A DNA stretch of 64,000 nt from an uncultured Desulfobacter sp. (GCF_963665355.1 NZ_OY762229.1:1302001-1366000); one strand, 5' to 3'. Shown: positions 27,428 to 36,885, numbered from the stretch's first letter. Numbers and translations are program-made. The notes: a model not told the origin generated them from the letters alone.

Positions 27428-28684
27428 TCAAAAACCAATGATCTGTGCCAGGTCATTCACCAGGTTATCCAGGCTGAGTTCAGTCTGTTCCTTTGTCGCC
27501 ATATTGCGCAGAACAAGTTGTTGCTGGGCAAGCTCATTGTCCCCGACAATGAGAACAAAATCAGCATTAAGTTTGTCTGCCCGCTTCATTAACGCTTTCA
27601 TGCTTTTTCCACGGAAATCAGTATCGGTTCTTATGCCCATGGTATTGAGTCTGCATGACCATTCAAATGCATAATCCTGGGCCCTTTCCCCCAGGCTGAT
27701 AATAAAAAGGTCCGGGCCTTTTTCGCATATCGGGTCACCAAGCTGTTCCATGACCTCCACCAGCCGGTCAAACCCGATGGCGAATCCGATGGCCGGTGTC
27801 GGGGGGCCTCCAAGCTCTTCTACCAGGCGATCGTAACGGCCGCCGCCGGCAACGGCGGACTGGGCGCCAAGTGCTGTGGTCTGAATCTCCCAGGCCGTAC
27901 GGGTGTAATAATCAAGCCCCCGGACCAGGGTATTGTCCACCGTGAAATCCACACCGAGTTTTTCCAGGCTGCTTTTCACTATTTCAAAATGGGTCCGGCA
28001 ATCCGGGCACAGATGATCCACTGTGGCAGGTGAGCCTTCAAGGGCCTGTCTGCATGTGTCAACCTTGCAGTCCAGTATCCGCAACGGATTTTTAACCAGT
28101 CTTCGTTGGCAGTTTTCGCACAGATTCTCTTTGCGTTCACCTAAAAAATCCAGCAGGGCTTTTTGAAAATCAGGGCGGCAGGCAGGGCAGCCAAGGCTGT
28201 TGATATGGGCAGAAAGGCCTTCAAGTCCTAAGCGATTCAGCAATGTGTGCAGCAGAAAAATTAATTCGCTGTCAATATAGGGAGAGTCCACCCCGAAAAC
28301 CTCGGCATCAATCTGATAGAACTGGCGATAGCGGCCTTTCTGGGGGCGCTCCCTGCGGAACATGGGGCCTGTCAGATAAAATTTGCGCACGGGATCGGCG
28401 GCATACATTTTATGCTGGATATACGCCCGGCAGATGGATGCTGTGGCCTCGGGCCGCAATGTCAGCATCTCCCCTTTTCTGTCCTCAAAGGTGTACATTT
28501 CCTTTTCAACGATATCGGTTGTTTCTCCGATACTCCGGGCAAACAGCTCTGTCTTTTCCACAATGGGGATACGGATTTCTCTGTATCCAAATGATTCAAA
28601 CAGTTCTGTTGCGAGCTGTTCCACCTTTTGCCACAGAGCAATCTGCTCCGGTAAAATATCTCTGAATCCGCGTATGGTCTGCAT
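27428..28684 (-). CDS. hisS: Histidyl-tRNA synthetase
   Basis: A 418-residue class II enzyme charging tRNA-His. It begins MQTIRGFRDILPEQIALWQK, has motif 2 FYLTGPMFRRERPQKGRYRQ followed by FYQIDAEVFG, the histidine-A signature VRGLDYYTRTAWEI and the C-terminal anticodon domain (IRTDTDFRGKSMKALMKRAD). No T-box or His leader peptide was seen upstream. It precedes aspS. Confidence 0.95.
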   Translation of the reverse strand: MQTIRGFRDILPEQIALWQKVEQLATELFESFGYREIRIPIVEKTELFARSIGETTDIVEKEMYTFEDRKGEMLTLRPEATASICRAYIQHKMYAADPVRKFYLTGPMFRRERPQKGRYRQFYQIDAEVFGVDSPYIDSELIFLLHTLLNRLGLEGLSAHINSLGCPACRPDFQKALLDFLGERKENLCENCQRRLVKNPLRILDCKVDTCRQALEGSPATVDHLCPDCRTHFEIVKSSLEKLGVDFTVDNTLVRGLDYYTRTAWEIQTTALGAQSAVAGGGRYDRLVEELGGPPTPAIGFAIGFDRLVEVMEQLGDPICEKGPDLFIISLGERAQDYAFEWSCRLNTMGIRTDTDFRGKSMKALMKRADKLNADFVLIVGDNELAQQQLVLRNMATKEQTELSLDNLVNDLAQIIGF

Positions 28685-29662
28685 GGTATTTCTATCTTTA
28701 ATCTTTTGCGTTCATTCCTAAAAAATATACAACCGATGTATATAGATTAAATTCAGTGCCCTGGTCAATATATATATAATAAAACGGGCAGGGTATTTGC
28801 TGTCAATGTGAACGTAACGGCAGGCCGTTATCTAATTTCCAGAGGCCTGAAAAGCTAACTAATGAAGAGCTAACTAATACGATAACACCATTTCCTGTCT
28901 GCCACCCTAAAAAAAATTTGAAAAATTGTTTGCACTTGATGAATCAAGTCGCTATAGTGTCCTGGAATTGAAAAGCTGGTCACCAGAGGGTGCAACTAAA
29001 TATGTCACAAGGCGTATTATCATTCAAGCTCGGAGAAAAAAGAAAAAGCTGCTCAGGCTCCTTTACAGATTTGTCTGCAGGTCTTGATCCCGCCAAAATT
29101 GCTGGCCCAGGCAAATCCACTGCGCCATTAGCGTCGGTATACAGATGCCAAATGTGATGATAAACAAATGAATGGTTTTAAACGATAGTTTTTGAAAGCT
29201 AACAGATGGTGCTTTAAAATTGAGGTTAAAACCCCATGACTGATACCTGCTCGATTTTTTATGAAGGCATATTAAATTTCGGCAGTGAAATTTGGCTATA
29301 CTATCCTATTGACAAAACGGAAGTTCCTATCCTATATAAACCTGAGCTTGAAAAAAGATCTTTAAAAAAACCGTTTAAATTTAGGAAATCCCAAACAGAA
29401 AGGAGGCTTTGTGTGGGAAAAAGTTTAAGGGGGGGTAAACTTTAACTTTAACCTTCTTGCAACGGGAAAAGGCAGCTAACGACCCCTTTAAGTAGTCTCC
29501 GGTCAGGATGACATTGCGATAAGGTTAATGTTAGATGCTTGTAAAAAACGGCATTTTGTTTTCTCAAAGAGCAAGGTGCCTAAAATGTGGTCTGTTGGTA
29601 ATATCAAATGAATTGAGAAGTATTATGTTAACGAAATTCACTACAATTATCAGGGAGGAAAA
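28685..29662. other. Long non-genic region before ATP-citrate lyase
   Basis: 978 bases between divergent hisS and the ATP-citrate lyase genes. Contents seen: a fragment that resembles the start of an IS1380-type transposase (29002-29154); an unconvincing 69-codon frame (29236-29445, MTDTCSIFYEGIL) with a distant GAGG; and AGAAAGGAGGCTTTGTGTG at about 29397-29415 followed by a hairpin AAAGTTTA / TAAACTTT. The rest presumably holds the promoter for the citrate lyase operon. Confidence 0.5.
29002..29154 (+). pseudogene. Possible IS1380-type transposase remnant
   Basis: A 50-codon frame starting MSQGVLSFKLGEKRKSCSGS, like the conserved opening of IS1380-family transposases (M-x-QG-x-L-x-FK-x-E). 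It then reads DLSAGLDPAKIAGPGKS, which is only loosely like the expected sequence, and stops. No other part of an element is seen. It is a weak call based on the first residues. Confidence 0.3.
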
Positions 29663-30892
29663 ATGCAACTAACTGGATTAAAATACGGAAAGCAATTGAT
29701 GGACACGGTTGATTTCCCCGTAGCAGAGACCCTGACAGAAAATGCTACCAAAGAACAGATTGAAGCGCTGATCAAAAAAGGCGGCAAAGTCGTTGTAAAA
29801 CCGTCTTTCATGGGCAGCGCCGGTAAAAAAGGAAAAGCAGGTCTGGTAAAAATTGTCGACAACTATGCCGATGCCAACCAGGCCAGAAAAGATCTTTGCT
29901 TTGCCGAATATAAACAGGGTAATACAACTCACAAAGCAAACGGCTGCACATTCGAAGAATTTGTTGCCTCCGACGCAGAGCTTTATGTAAGTATCACAAC
30001 TTCTACCATCACCAGAACACCGACCATGCTGTTGATTGTTGAAGGTGGTGTTGAAGTTGAAGAGCTGCCGCCCGAGAAAAAAGCGATCATTCCGTTTAAC
30101 CCCAACGAAGGTCTTAGAGGCTACCATGTGAATGATGCCCTGATCAAACTGGGATGCCCCAAAGCTTTTATCAGCCCGCTGGTACAGCAGATTCCCAAAC
30201 TGTGGGATCTTTACAACAATTATGGTCTGACCATGATTGAGCTGAACCCCATTCGTATGAAAAAAGGCAAACGCCCTCTTCCGGTTGCTTGCGACGTTAA
30301 AGCCGCTTTAGACCAGGACGATCCCGCACATACCCGCATTAAATTCCCCAAAGAAGTATTTGCTACGGAATTGACTGAGTTCGAAACTGAAATCAACCAG
30401 CTGAGAACCTACCAGGGACAGAGCGACGTTGTGGAGCTCAACCCCAACGGAACCATCCTGCCCTTCATGTTCGGCGGCGGTGCCAACAGTGCAGCCACTG
30501 AGGTTCTGGGCGACAAAGCAATGTTCTCATCTGACTTTGGTGGAAACCCGCCCTATGCAAAGATGAAAGAGATTGCAAGCATTTGCTACAAACACTTCCT
30601 GAAAAATGCCAACATTGTTCAGATTATTGGTGGTAAAGCCAACAACACCGATATTTTCGTTACCATCAAAGCGATGCTGGATGCATTAAGAGAAAACATT
30701 GCACTGAATCCCAATGTTCAGGTTGTAATCGGTCGTGGTGGGCCAAACGTTGTGCAGGGAATGATTTATGCCCGAGATCTTCTTGACAGTATGAAAGTTC
30801 CTTATAAAATGTTCGGTTTCGACAGTAGTATGATTGGTGTATTGAATTACACCATGGAACTGGATAACTGGATTATAGCAAATAAAAAATAA
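29663..30892 (+). CDS. ATP-citrate lyase, small (ATP-grasp) subunit
   Basis: A 409-residue subunit that corresponds to the N-terminal part of animal ACLY and to bacterial AclB: an ATP-grasp domain (VVKPSFMGSAGKKGKAGLVK; MIELNPIRMKKGKRPLPVAC for the nucleotide/Mg site) and a flavodoxin-like citrate-binding part (GTILPFMFGGGANSAATEVL; VQIIGGKANNTDIFVTI). It is followed 111 bases later by the large subunit. The enzyme interconverts citrate, CoA and ATP with acetyl-CoA, oxaloacetate, ADP and phosphate. In Desulfobacter it is known to run toward citrate, forming ATP. GGGAGGAAAA precedes the ATG. Confidence 0.9.
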   Translation: MQLTGLKYGKQLMDTVDFPVAETLTENATKEQIEALIKKGGKVVVKPSFMGSAGKKGKAGLVKIVDNYADANQARKDLCFAEYKQGNTTHKANGCTFEEFVASDAELYVSITTSTITRTPTMLLIVEGGVEVEELPPEKKAIIPFNPNEGLRGYHVNDALIKLGCPKAFISPLVQQIPKLWDLYNNYGLTMIELNPIRMKKGKRPLPVACDVKAALDQDDPAHTRIKFPKEVFATELTEFETEINQLRTYQGQSDVVELNPNGTILPFMFGGGANSAATEVLGDKAMFSSDFGGNPPYAKMKEIASICYKHFLKNANIVQIIGGKANNTDIFVTIKAMLDALRENIALNPNVQVVIGRGGPNVVQGMIYARDLLDSMKVPYKMFGFDSSMIGVLNYTMELDNWIIANKK

Positions 30893-31003
30893 TTTAATTG
30901 CTTAAGTCAAGAACAAAGGTCAAAGGTAATCTGAAGATTTAACTATAAATCAAAAGCATTTTAGCAAATTAACCAGAAAATAAATCATTTTATTGGAGAC
31001 GCT

Positions 31004-33721
31004 ATGAGCCAAACTAACCCCTTCCCCTACTACGTAGGAGTAAATAATCTACAAGAAATAGCAAATAAAGAGACCCGGTGCGTAGTGATGAACATTCTGG
31101 GCGGTGAAAGTAAAGGCGTAACCCCCACATCACATGAATTCTCCGGCGGTAACATTGTTGCTGGTGTTCAATACGGAAAATCCGGTGGAAAACTGGAAAC
31201 CAAAATTGGTGATATTCCTGCTTACGGCAGCATTAAAGAGATTGTTGACGCCGGCATCAAATTTGATACAGGTGTTATCTATCTGCCCCCCACAGCTGTT
31301 GCTGCTGCTGCAGCCGAACTGATTGCCCAGAACCCCGATCTGACCAAAATCGTTATCCTGACAGAAAAAGTTGGTGTTAAAGATGCTGCGTTCATCCGCG
31401 CCATCGCACAGGAAAACAAAATAGACGTATTTGGCGGAAACTGCCTGGGTATCGGCAACTCCTGGGACCAGGTCCGCGTTGGCGGCGCTCTGGGCGGCAA
31501 CAACCCTGGTGAATCACTTGTTAAAGGTTCCGTTGCTGTTTTCAGTAACTCCGGTAACTTCAGTACCACCATCCCTGAATACCTGAAAACTGCCGGTTTC
31601 GGTACATCCACCGTACTGAGTTCAGGTAAGGACCTTTATATTCACTTTGCCTTCCCCGAATTCCTCTACTGCGCAGAAAATGATCCGCGTACCAAAGCGA
31701 TCTTCTGCTACATTGAGCCCGGCGGATATTATGAAAAACTGGCCCTTGACTGGATTGCCGACGGCACCATCAAGCTGACCAAACCCATCGTAGCTTGCGT
31801 AACCGGTCGCTGGAAAGCAAACCTGAGCCGCGCGGTTGGTCATGCCGGCGCCATCGCTGGTGGCGGTGACGATGCCCTTGCAAAAGAGAAATGGTTTGAT
31901 TCATATTTTGGCGTGGATATGTTTAACCCTGACAAACCCAAAGCTGGCAAAAAGGGTGTCAGAATTGAATCCATCCAGGATGCTCCCACAGCTATGGCCG
32001 CCGTCTACAAAGAGATCGGTGAAAACACCGATTTTGCACCCTTTGGCGACCTGAGCCTGAAACCCTGGTTTGTAAATGAACAGGGTCTTGACCTGCCTGC
32101 AAAACTGAAAATGACTGCAGTTGAAGCCATGGCACCCTACAACGAAGCCATTAAAAAACTTGGTAATCAGGTAGGTGCCCAGCTGACCAGAGAAGCTATG
32201 CGCAACAAATCCGGCGCAAGCCGCATGAACCCGAAAACCGATGTTACCGAAGTTCATGGTGTTCCGGTTCTTGATCTTGTTGTAAAGAAGTTTGCTCTTT
32301 CCAACTACTTTGCAGTATCTTCCGTAATGCCCGATATGAAATATCTGCCGCTTGCAAATGCGGTAATGAACTATTTCACAGCTCTGGGTACACAGTACAT
32401 GGATATCACAGCCCGCGCCCGCGCTAACGGCGCTCTGCCCAACGCATATCTTGGCGCAGCAGTTTTGACATCCGGCAACTGCAAACTGTATCAGGACATG
32501 ACAGAGATGACCAAAAAGATGATCGACCTTTTCTATGTTGATATCTTTGGTGATGCTTCTGTAAACGATGCGCTTGCTACTGAAAAAGCAACCCAGAAGA
32601 TTATGCCCCAGGGCGAAACCACTGCTAAAGAAGCCGAAGTTGCTGCATTCTTCGGTGACCTGTTGAAAAAAGAAGGTCTGGAAACAGTATTCACCCAATA
32701 TGCCCAGAAATATGCCGCAGCAAACAGCGATGTAAACAAACTTGCTCTGCTTCTGGCTGCCATGAACTTAAGCCTTATCTGGACTCCTCTGGTTGACAGG
32801 CAGATGACCGTTGAAACCGCTCATGAAATTTCTACATATCTGGCATGCAACGGCGTTCTGGTTGGTTGCTGCGCACCCCAGTATGAGGTCAATGATTTCT
32901 ACAAATCCATGGCCGCATGCGATCTGTCCGTATTGAATACTGACTTTGCCACAACCTGCTTTAAACTGCTGTTCAACCGCGAACCGGCTGACAAAGAACA
33001 GTTTGCCATCAACGGCCTGCTCAACCTGCTGATGTCCAACGGCCCGGGCACCATCTCTGCCAAGGGTGCCAAGGAATCCGTCAGTGGTGGTAACTTCATC
33101 GCTACATGCTACTCCGGCTGGATGAACAACACTGGTCGTGACCATGGCGGCAACGGTTTTGAAGCCATCAAGTTCCTCAAAGATGCCTTTGGCGACTTTG
33201 ACCCGTACCTGGAACCCGATGACACCAAACGCAATGCCAAGATGAAAGAACTGGCCCAGGCTACTGCAAATAAATACCTGGAAACCAAACAAACCGCAAA
33301 ACGCGAAGGTGTCATGAACTACTTCAAGGTACCGTGCGTAAACCATCCTGTATTCAAGGGAAAACCGGTTAACTACGATCCGCGCGAAGTTTTCATGGAC
33401 AAACTGTTCACTGAAAGAAACGAGATCAACCACTTCCAGGTATTCTATCATTACCTGGTACAGGCAATGTTTGACGTGGGTGCCACCAAAAACGTATTCT
33501 GCGTTAACATTGACGGCGTTATCGCCACCATCTCTCTGGATCTTCTGTGGAAAGACGTTAACAGCGGAAAAATTGATGCCAAGGCAATGCAGGATATCGC
33601 ATTTATCATGTTCCTGCTTGGTCGTATGGTGGGTTGCTCTGCTGAAATCGCTGACCACAAATCTCGCGGTAACATCATGGATTGCCGGACTCCTGCAAGC
33701 CAGGTTGAATTTGTTGGTTAA
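31004..33721 (+). CDS. ATP-citrate lyase, large subunit (extended)
   Basis: 905 residues. The first 340 or so resemble succinyl-CoA ligase alpha: CoA-binding fold (SVAVFSNSGNFSTTIPEYLK) and the phosphohistidine loop SRAVGHAGAIAGGGDDALAK (about residue 275). The rest is a citrate-synthase-like domain, with SNGPGTISAKGAKESVSGG and GWMNNTGRDHGGNGFEAIKF and a C-terminal VGCSAEIADHKSRGN. Chlorobium-type AclA has only about 610 residues; here the citrate-synthase-like part is some 300 residues longer. It has GGAGACGCT before the ATG and ends at a strong terminator. The highly regular GC-rich codon use of both subunits suggests high expression. Confidence 0.9.
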   Translation: MSQTNPFPYYVGVNNLQEIANKETRCVVMNILGGESKGVTPTSHEFSGGNIVAGVQYGKSGGKLETKIGDIPAYGSIKEIVDAGIKFDTGVIYLPPTAVAAAAAELIAQNPDLTKIVILTEKVGVKDAAFIRAIAQENKIDVFGGNCLGIGNSWDQVRVGGALGGNNPGESLVKGSVAVFSNSGNFSTTIPEYLKTAGFGTSTVLSSGKDLYIHFAFPEFLYCAENDPRTKAIFCYIEPGGYYEKLALDWIADGTIKLTKPIVACVTGRWKANLSRAVGHAGAIAGGGDDALAKEKWFDSYFGVDMFNPDKPKAGKKGVRIESIQDAPTAMAAVYKEIGENTDFAPFGDLSLKPWFVNEQGLDLPAKLKMTAVEAMAPYNEAIKKLGNQVGAQLTREAMRNKSGASRMNPKTDVTEVHGVPVLDLVVKKFALSNYFAVSSVMPDMKYLPLANAVMNYFTALGTQYMDITARARANGALPNAYLGAAVLTSGNCKLYQDMTEMTKKMIDLFYVDIFGDASVNDALATEKATQKIMPQGETTAKEAEVAAFFGDLLKKEGLETVFTQYAQKYAAANSDVNKLALLLAAMNLSLIWTPLVDRQMTVETAHEISTYLACNGVLVGCCAPQYEVNDFYKSMAACDLSVLNTDFATTCFKLLFNREPADKEQFAINGLLNLLMSNGPGTISAKGAKESVSGGNFIATCYSGWMNNTGRDHGGNGFEAIKFLKDAFGDFDPYLEPDDTKRNAKMKELAQATANKYLETKQTAKREGVMNYFKVPCVNHPVFKGKPVNYDPREVFMDKLFTERNEINHFQVFYHYLVQAMFDVGATKNVFCVNIDGVIATISLDLLWKDVNSGKIDAKAMQDIAFIMFLLGRMVGCSAEIADHKSRGNIMDCRTPASQVEFVG

Positions 33722-33774
33722 GATTCAAGCGATGTAAATAATAAAATTGATTTTTAATTTTATTATGTAAATAG

Positions 33775-33812
33775 AAAACTGGGCAAGGTTTCAACAACTT
33801 GCCCAGTTTTTA
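33775..33812 (+). terminator. Rho-independent terminator after ATP-citrate lyase
   Basis: Perfect 13-bp stem AAAACTGGGCAAG / CTTGCCCAGTTTT (33775-33787 and 33798-33810) followed by TATTTTT. A second, AT-only hairpin (TAATAAAATT / AATTTTATTA) lies at about 33740-33766. Confidence 0.85.
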
Positions 33813-33869
33813 TTTTTCAATGAAATATGAAAAGAAAATATGAAAAAAATAGATAAAAAAGAAGATCAG

Positions 33870-34229
33870 TTACATGCCATTTATAATGTCGAGAGCGTGT
33901 TTCAGATTCTTTTTTATTTCATCCATGTCGCTTTCACTTAACGACAGGCAATTATTGATTTCTTTCATCACAGCTTCAATTTTTTCCAAAGATATAACTA
34001 AAAAGCAGCCCTGTGATTGAAAAAGATCTTTTTTTCCGTCTTCCACCTCACTGTTCCATTCTATATTTCTCTCCTTGGCCAGTTTGTTGACATAGGCATT
34101 CACATCTTTTTCCAACTCTGCCGGAAGCTGCAGGAAGGCCGCACGATTTTTCGGTTTTGGCTGCTCACCTTGGGCGCTAATGTTATTGTCGGCATCCACA
34201 TACAGATGATTCGGATTGATTTGAGTCAT
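33870..34229 (-). CDS. Hypothetical protein, 119 residues
   Basis: No family recognised. Acidic, soluble, mostly helical; it begins MTQINPNHLYVDADNNISAQ, then PKPKNRAAFLQLPAELEKDV and ends in a charged helix (DMDEIKKNLKHALDIINGM). CAGGAGGAATA gives a strong start. It has no obvious partner: it converges on the citrate lyase operon and lies downstream of the ParB-like gene with a gap of 266 bases. Confidence 0.65.
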   Translation of the reverse strand: MTQINPNHLYVDADNNISAQGEQPKPKNRAAFLQLPAELEKDVNAYVNKLAKERNIEWNSEVEDGKKDLFQSQGCFLVISLEKIEAVMKEINNCLSLSESDMDEIKKNLKHALDIINGM

Positions 34230-34303
34230 TATTCCTCCTGAATTTTCTTTAACAGCGACATAACAAAATTGTGAAGAAGCCTCTCCTTTTGTCAGCAGAA
34301 TTG

Positions 34304-34375
34304 TTATGCACTATAGATTTCTTGTATGTCATCCTCTGAAACAATATGAAGATGAATTTTATCGTCAATAAACAT
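34304..34375 (-). CDS. Possible small protein, 23 residues
   Basis: MFIDDKIHLHIVSEDDIQE followed by IYSA, with CAGGAT a few bases before the ATG, upstream of the 119-residue gene. It could be a leader peptide or a decayed gene; nothing but the ribosome-like site and position supports it. Confidence 0.22.
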   Translation of the reverse strand: MFIDDKIHLHIVSEDDIQEIYSA

Positions 34376-34495
34376 TATTTATCCTGAACGTATCATATAT
34401 ATTTTATTTTGTTAAACATTTCTTCGGATACGTGTACCCCAAAGAACCGGGAAAAAATATTTTAGCATCTAAACTTTAGGGAATTGACTGGGTAT

Positions 34496-35581
34496 TCATA
34501 TCCGCAGGTAATTTTTAACCTTTGAGATCCCGGGGATAATAGTCTGGGTACGGTTGATGCCTTCAATGCGCCGGATATGGACATCCACAAACTCCGCAAT
34601 GGTTTCTGCGTCTGAAGCCAGAAAATTTCGTTCCAAAACCATTTTTACCAGAATATCAATGCTGCCGTGGACCGAATGCACTTCCTCGATTTCCTCTAAA
34701 GCATAAAGGGTGTCAAGAATTTCATCCTGGGGCGCCATGCCCACGTTGATAAAAACAAAGGCGGTAATGGTGCGCTTCATCTCCGGGTATTCAGGACATT
34801 CCCTTTCAAGCATGGCTGTTCTGAAGGCTTCCATGGTTTTGGGAATTATTCTGCTGATGCCTATGCCATAGCTTCGCCCCTGGCTCTGGGTCCAGTGGTG
34901 ATAGGTGATATATGTATAGAGATCGCCAATGGTTCTTTGGGGAAAGTAGTTCAAAAGGTTGCCGCTTTCAATGATTGCGATTAAGGGTCTGTAAATGGTA
35001 TTAAACCAGTCTCTTGCAGCCTTGGGTAAATCACAATCATCCCCGGACTGGGCAGCCAGGAAAATTTGATGTTTTTTGATCTGCTTTTCCAGAAAATTAT
35101 ATTTGCCCACCTCGGTCAGTTCGATCACTTCTTTTAACCCGGTTTTTTCATGGAATAGTTTTCTTTCCACATAGATCATATTTTCAAGGGTTTTATTACC
35201 GGATAAAAGCTCCACCACCTTTGCCCTGATTTCGGTGCGGCCAAGCTCCTTTGCCGCAGCGACACGGTGATTTCCGTCCAGAACATAATAATCGTTTCGG
35301 ATCTGATATAAATTCACCGGCGGCAGTTTATTTCCTTCACGCATAGCTTTTTTTATATCAGCGAATCGTTTTTTGGATACGTGCTGTTTGGGTCTGAACC
35401 TTGAATCAAAATCATAATACTTGCCCACACTACCCGTAATTTTCTCAAGGAGTATGGTTTGAAGGCCATGGTCAATGAATTTAATGTCCTCTTCCTTGGC
35501 CTGCTCTTCATTGAAAGAAGAGACATGGTCAGTGGCTGCCGGGCCATTGGCTGTGCGAAATAGTTTTTTAATAAAATTCAT
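34496..35581 (-). CDS. ParB/sulfiredoxin-like domain fused to an Lrp/AsnC-like ligand domain
   Basis: 361 residues with an unusual architecture. Residues about 60-125 form a ParB-N/Srx-like domain (KQHVSKKRFADIKKAMREG; YVLDGNHRVAAAKELGRTEI). The middle is helical with no recognised domain (FLEKQIKKHQIFLAAQSG; WFNTIYRPLIAIIESG; TYITYHHWTQSQGRSYGIG). The last 90 residues resemble the RAM/AsnC ligand-binding domain (TITAFVFINVGMAPQDEILD; VHSVHGSIDILVKMVLER). It lies 9 bases downstream of a phosphoesterase gene and is probably cotranscribed. ParB-like domains can bind DNA or CTP or have nuclease activity; which applies here is unknown. Confidence 0.75.
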   Translation of the reverse strand: MNFIKKLFRTANGPAATDHVSSFNEEQAKEEDIKFIDHGLQTILLEKITGSVGKYYDFDSRFRPKQHVSKKRFADIKKAMREGNKLPPVNLYQIRNDYYVLDGNHRVAAAKELGRTEIRAKVVELLSGNKTLENMIYVERKLFHEKTGLKEVIELTEVGKYNFLEKQIKKHQIFLAAQSGDDCDLPKAARDWFNTIYRPLIAIIESGNLLNYFPQRTIGDLYTYITYHHWTQSQGRSYGIGISRIIPKTMEAFRTAMLERECPEYPEMKRTITAFVFINVGMAPQDEILDTLYALEEIEEVHSVHGSIDILVKMVLERNFLASDAETIAEFVDVHIRRIEGINRTQTIIPGISKVKNYLRI

Positions 35582-35590
35582 TGTATGTTC

Positions 35591-36217
35591 TCAGACCTCA
35601 ATAATCGTATGCCCGCATGTATTTATTACTTTTGTTTTTCCCGACAGGGTCACCCGGTCCTCAAATCGGTGAAAATCCTCGTGGATATGCCCGTGGATGA
35701 AATAGTCCGGGGCAAGCCGCGCAATGAGTCGATTAAAAACATCAAAGCCTTTGTGAGGCAGGTCTTCTTTGTCATGAATCCCTAAAGGGGGTGCATGGGT
35801 GATTACCATATGGATGGGCTTTTTGCGCCAAAGCGTGAAACCCATCCGGAAGAGCAGCTTTTTCATGGCAGCTTCCGTGTACTGGTTGGGCCCGCCATTA
35901 TACCACATGGAGCCTGCTAATCCCAAAATTCTCAAATTGCCGACAGTGAGCACCTTTCCGTGGATATCCCGGCATCCTTGCATGGCCTCAGGGGTATACC
36001 GGATATCATGGTTACCCTTGACGAAGTACAGCGGTGCCTCCAGCCGGTTTCTTATAAACATCAGATATTCCGGTGGCAAGTCACCACAGGAAATGGTCAG
36101 GTCTATTGGCGGCAATGTTCTGTTTTCAATATCCTGAATCAACGCCTGTTCTGTAAAGTCGGACACAAGAAGAAGTCTTAATCTGTGTGTGGTTCCAAGG
36201 GCAATTGGACGGGCCAT
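35591..36217 (-). CDS. Calcineurin-like metallophosphoesterase
   Basis: A 208-residue phosphoesterase with the metal ligands in RLLLVSDFTEQAL (the D-x-H motif is degenerate to SDF), TISCGDLPPEYLMF, VKGNHDIRYTPEAM, MVITHAPPLGIHDKED and FIHGHIHEDFHRF. The substrate is unknown. First gene of a unit with the ParB-like/Lrp-like fusion. The replacement of the usual D-x-H by S-D-F is a deviation at a metal site, but YfcE-like groups tolerate such changes. Confidence 0.8.
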   Translation of the reverse strand: MARPIALGTTHRLRLLLVSDFTEQALIQDIENRTLPPIDLTISCGDLPPEYLMFIRNRLEAPLYFVKGNHDIRYTPEAMQGCRDIHGKVLTVGNLRILGLAGSMWYNGGPNQYTEAAMKKLLFRMGFTLWRKKPIHMVITHAPPLGIHDKEDLPHKGFDVFNRLIARLAPDYFIHGHIHEDFHRFEDRVTLSGKTKVINTCGHTIIEV

Positions 36218-36293
36218 GGATTATCATTCCGTTATAGTAATAAATAATAATTGTGGCAGGTGAAGACGGGGCAACTATTCCGAAAGAAGCCGT

Positions 36294-36581
36294 TTAACAA
36301 TGAATAATTTCCATATGTGTGTCAGCGATTATGGCAAGCCCGAGTTCGTCTGCCATGTTAAACACTTTATCTATTTTGGAATTGATTGTTCGTGCATCGT
36401 TACCCACCATGGCAAATCCGATTTGGGCCCAGTCATGGCTGTCGTTAAGGTCGATTTCAGCCACACTGATGTTAAACCGGTTCTGCAGTTTCGATATCAT
36501 TGATTTAACGATGGAACGTTTGGCTTTTAGAGAATGAATGTCAAAAAGCCTGAGTTTGATTTGTCCTGTTCCAACGACCAT
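36294..36581 (-). CDS. DUF503 family protein (YlxP-like)
   Basis: A 95-residue protein of the DUF503 family, with the conserved opening LRLFDIHSLKAKRSIVKSMI, then RFNISVAEIDLNDSHDWAQI and GFAMVGNDARTIN. In many bacteria it is encoded near infB-rbfA; here it is separate. A role in RNA or ribosome biology is proposed for the family but not established. Confidence 0.85.
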   Translation of the reverse strand: MVVGTGQIKLRLFDIHSLKAKRSIVKSMISKLQNRFNISVAEIDLNDSHDWAQIGFAMVGNDARTINSKIDKVFNMADELGLAIIADTHMEIIHC

Positions 36582-36885
36582 ATTAAAGTACTCCGAAAAT
36601 TTTGTGTATCACGATTGGATGCTGAATTTTTATGTAAAAGCCCACGCAACTTCTTAGATTACTTTTATGCAACAGCCATGGGCTGATCTGGCATTTCAAC
36701 TTCTCAGCTATGGTACCACACAAATGCTGCATTGCCCAATGACAGAATCGATTGATAGCCGGAAAACCGCATTAATCCAAATACGGATCAGAATCAAACC
36801 ATGGATCGGGTGCTTTGTAATTGCCTTGACCTGGCCATTTTGCTGATATACAACCTTATAATTTGATTTGGAGCCGGTCTTTTAT
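36582..36885. other. Intergenic region before the MATE transporter
   Basis: 304 bases between divergent genes. A TTGACC (36826) with TATACA (36847) at a short spacing, or TATAAT at 36857, are possible promoter parts for the transporter. No riboswitch was recognised. Confidence 0.4.

Noticed and set aside
29236-29445. 69-codon frame upstream of ATP-citrate lyase
   Set aside because: Distant GAGG only, no recognised family, AT-rich surroundings; kept as part of the intergenic description.
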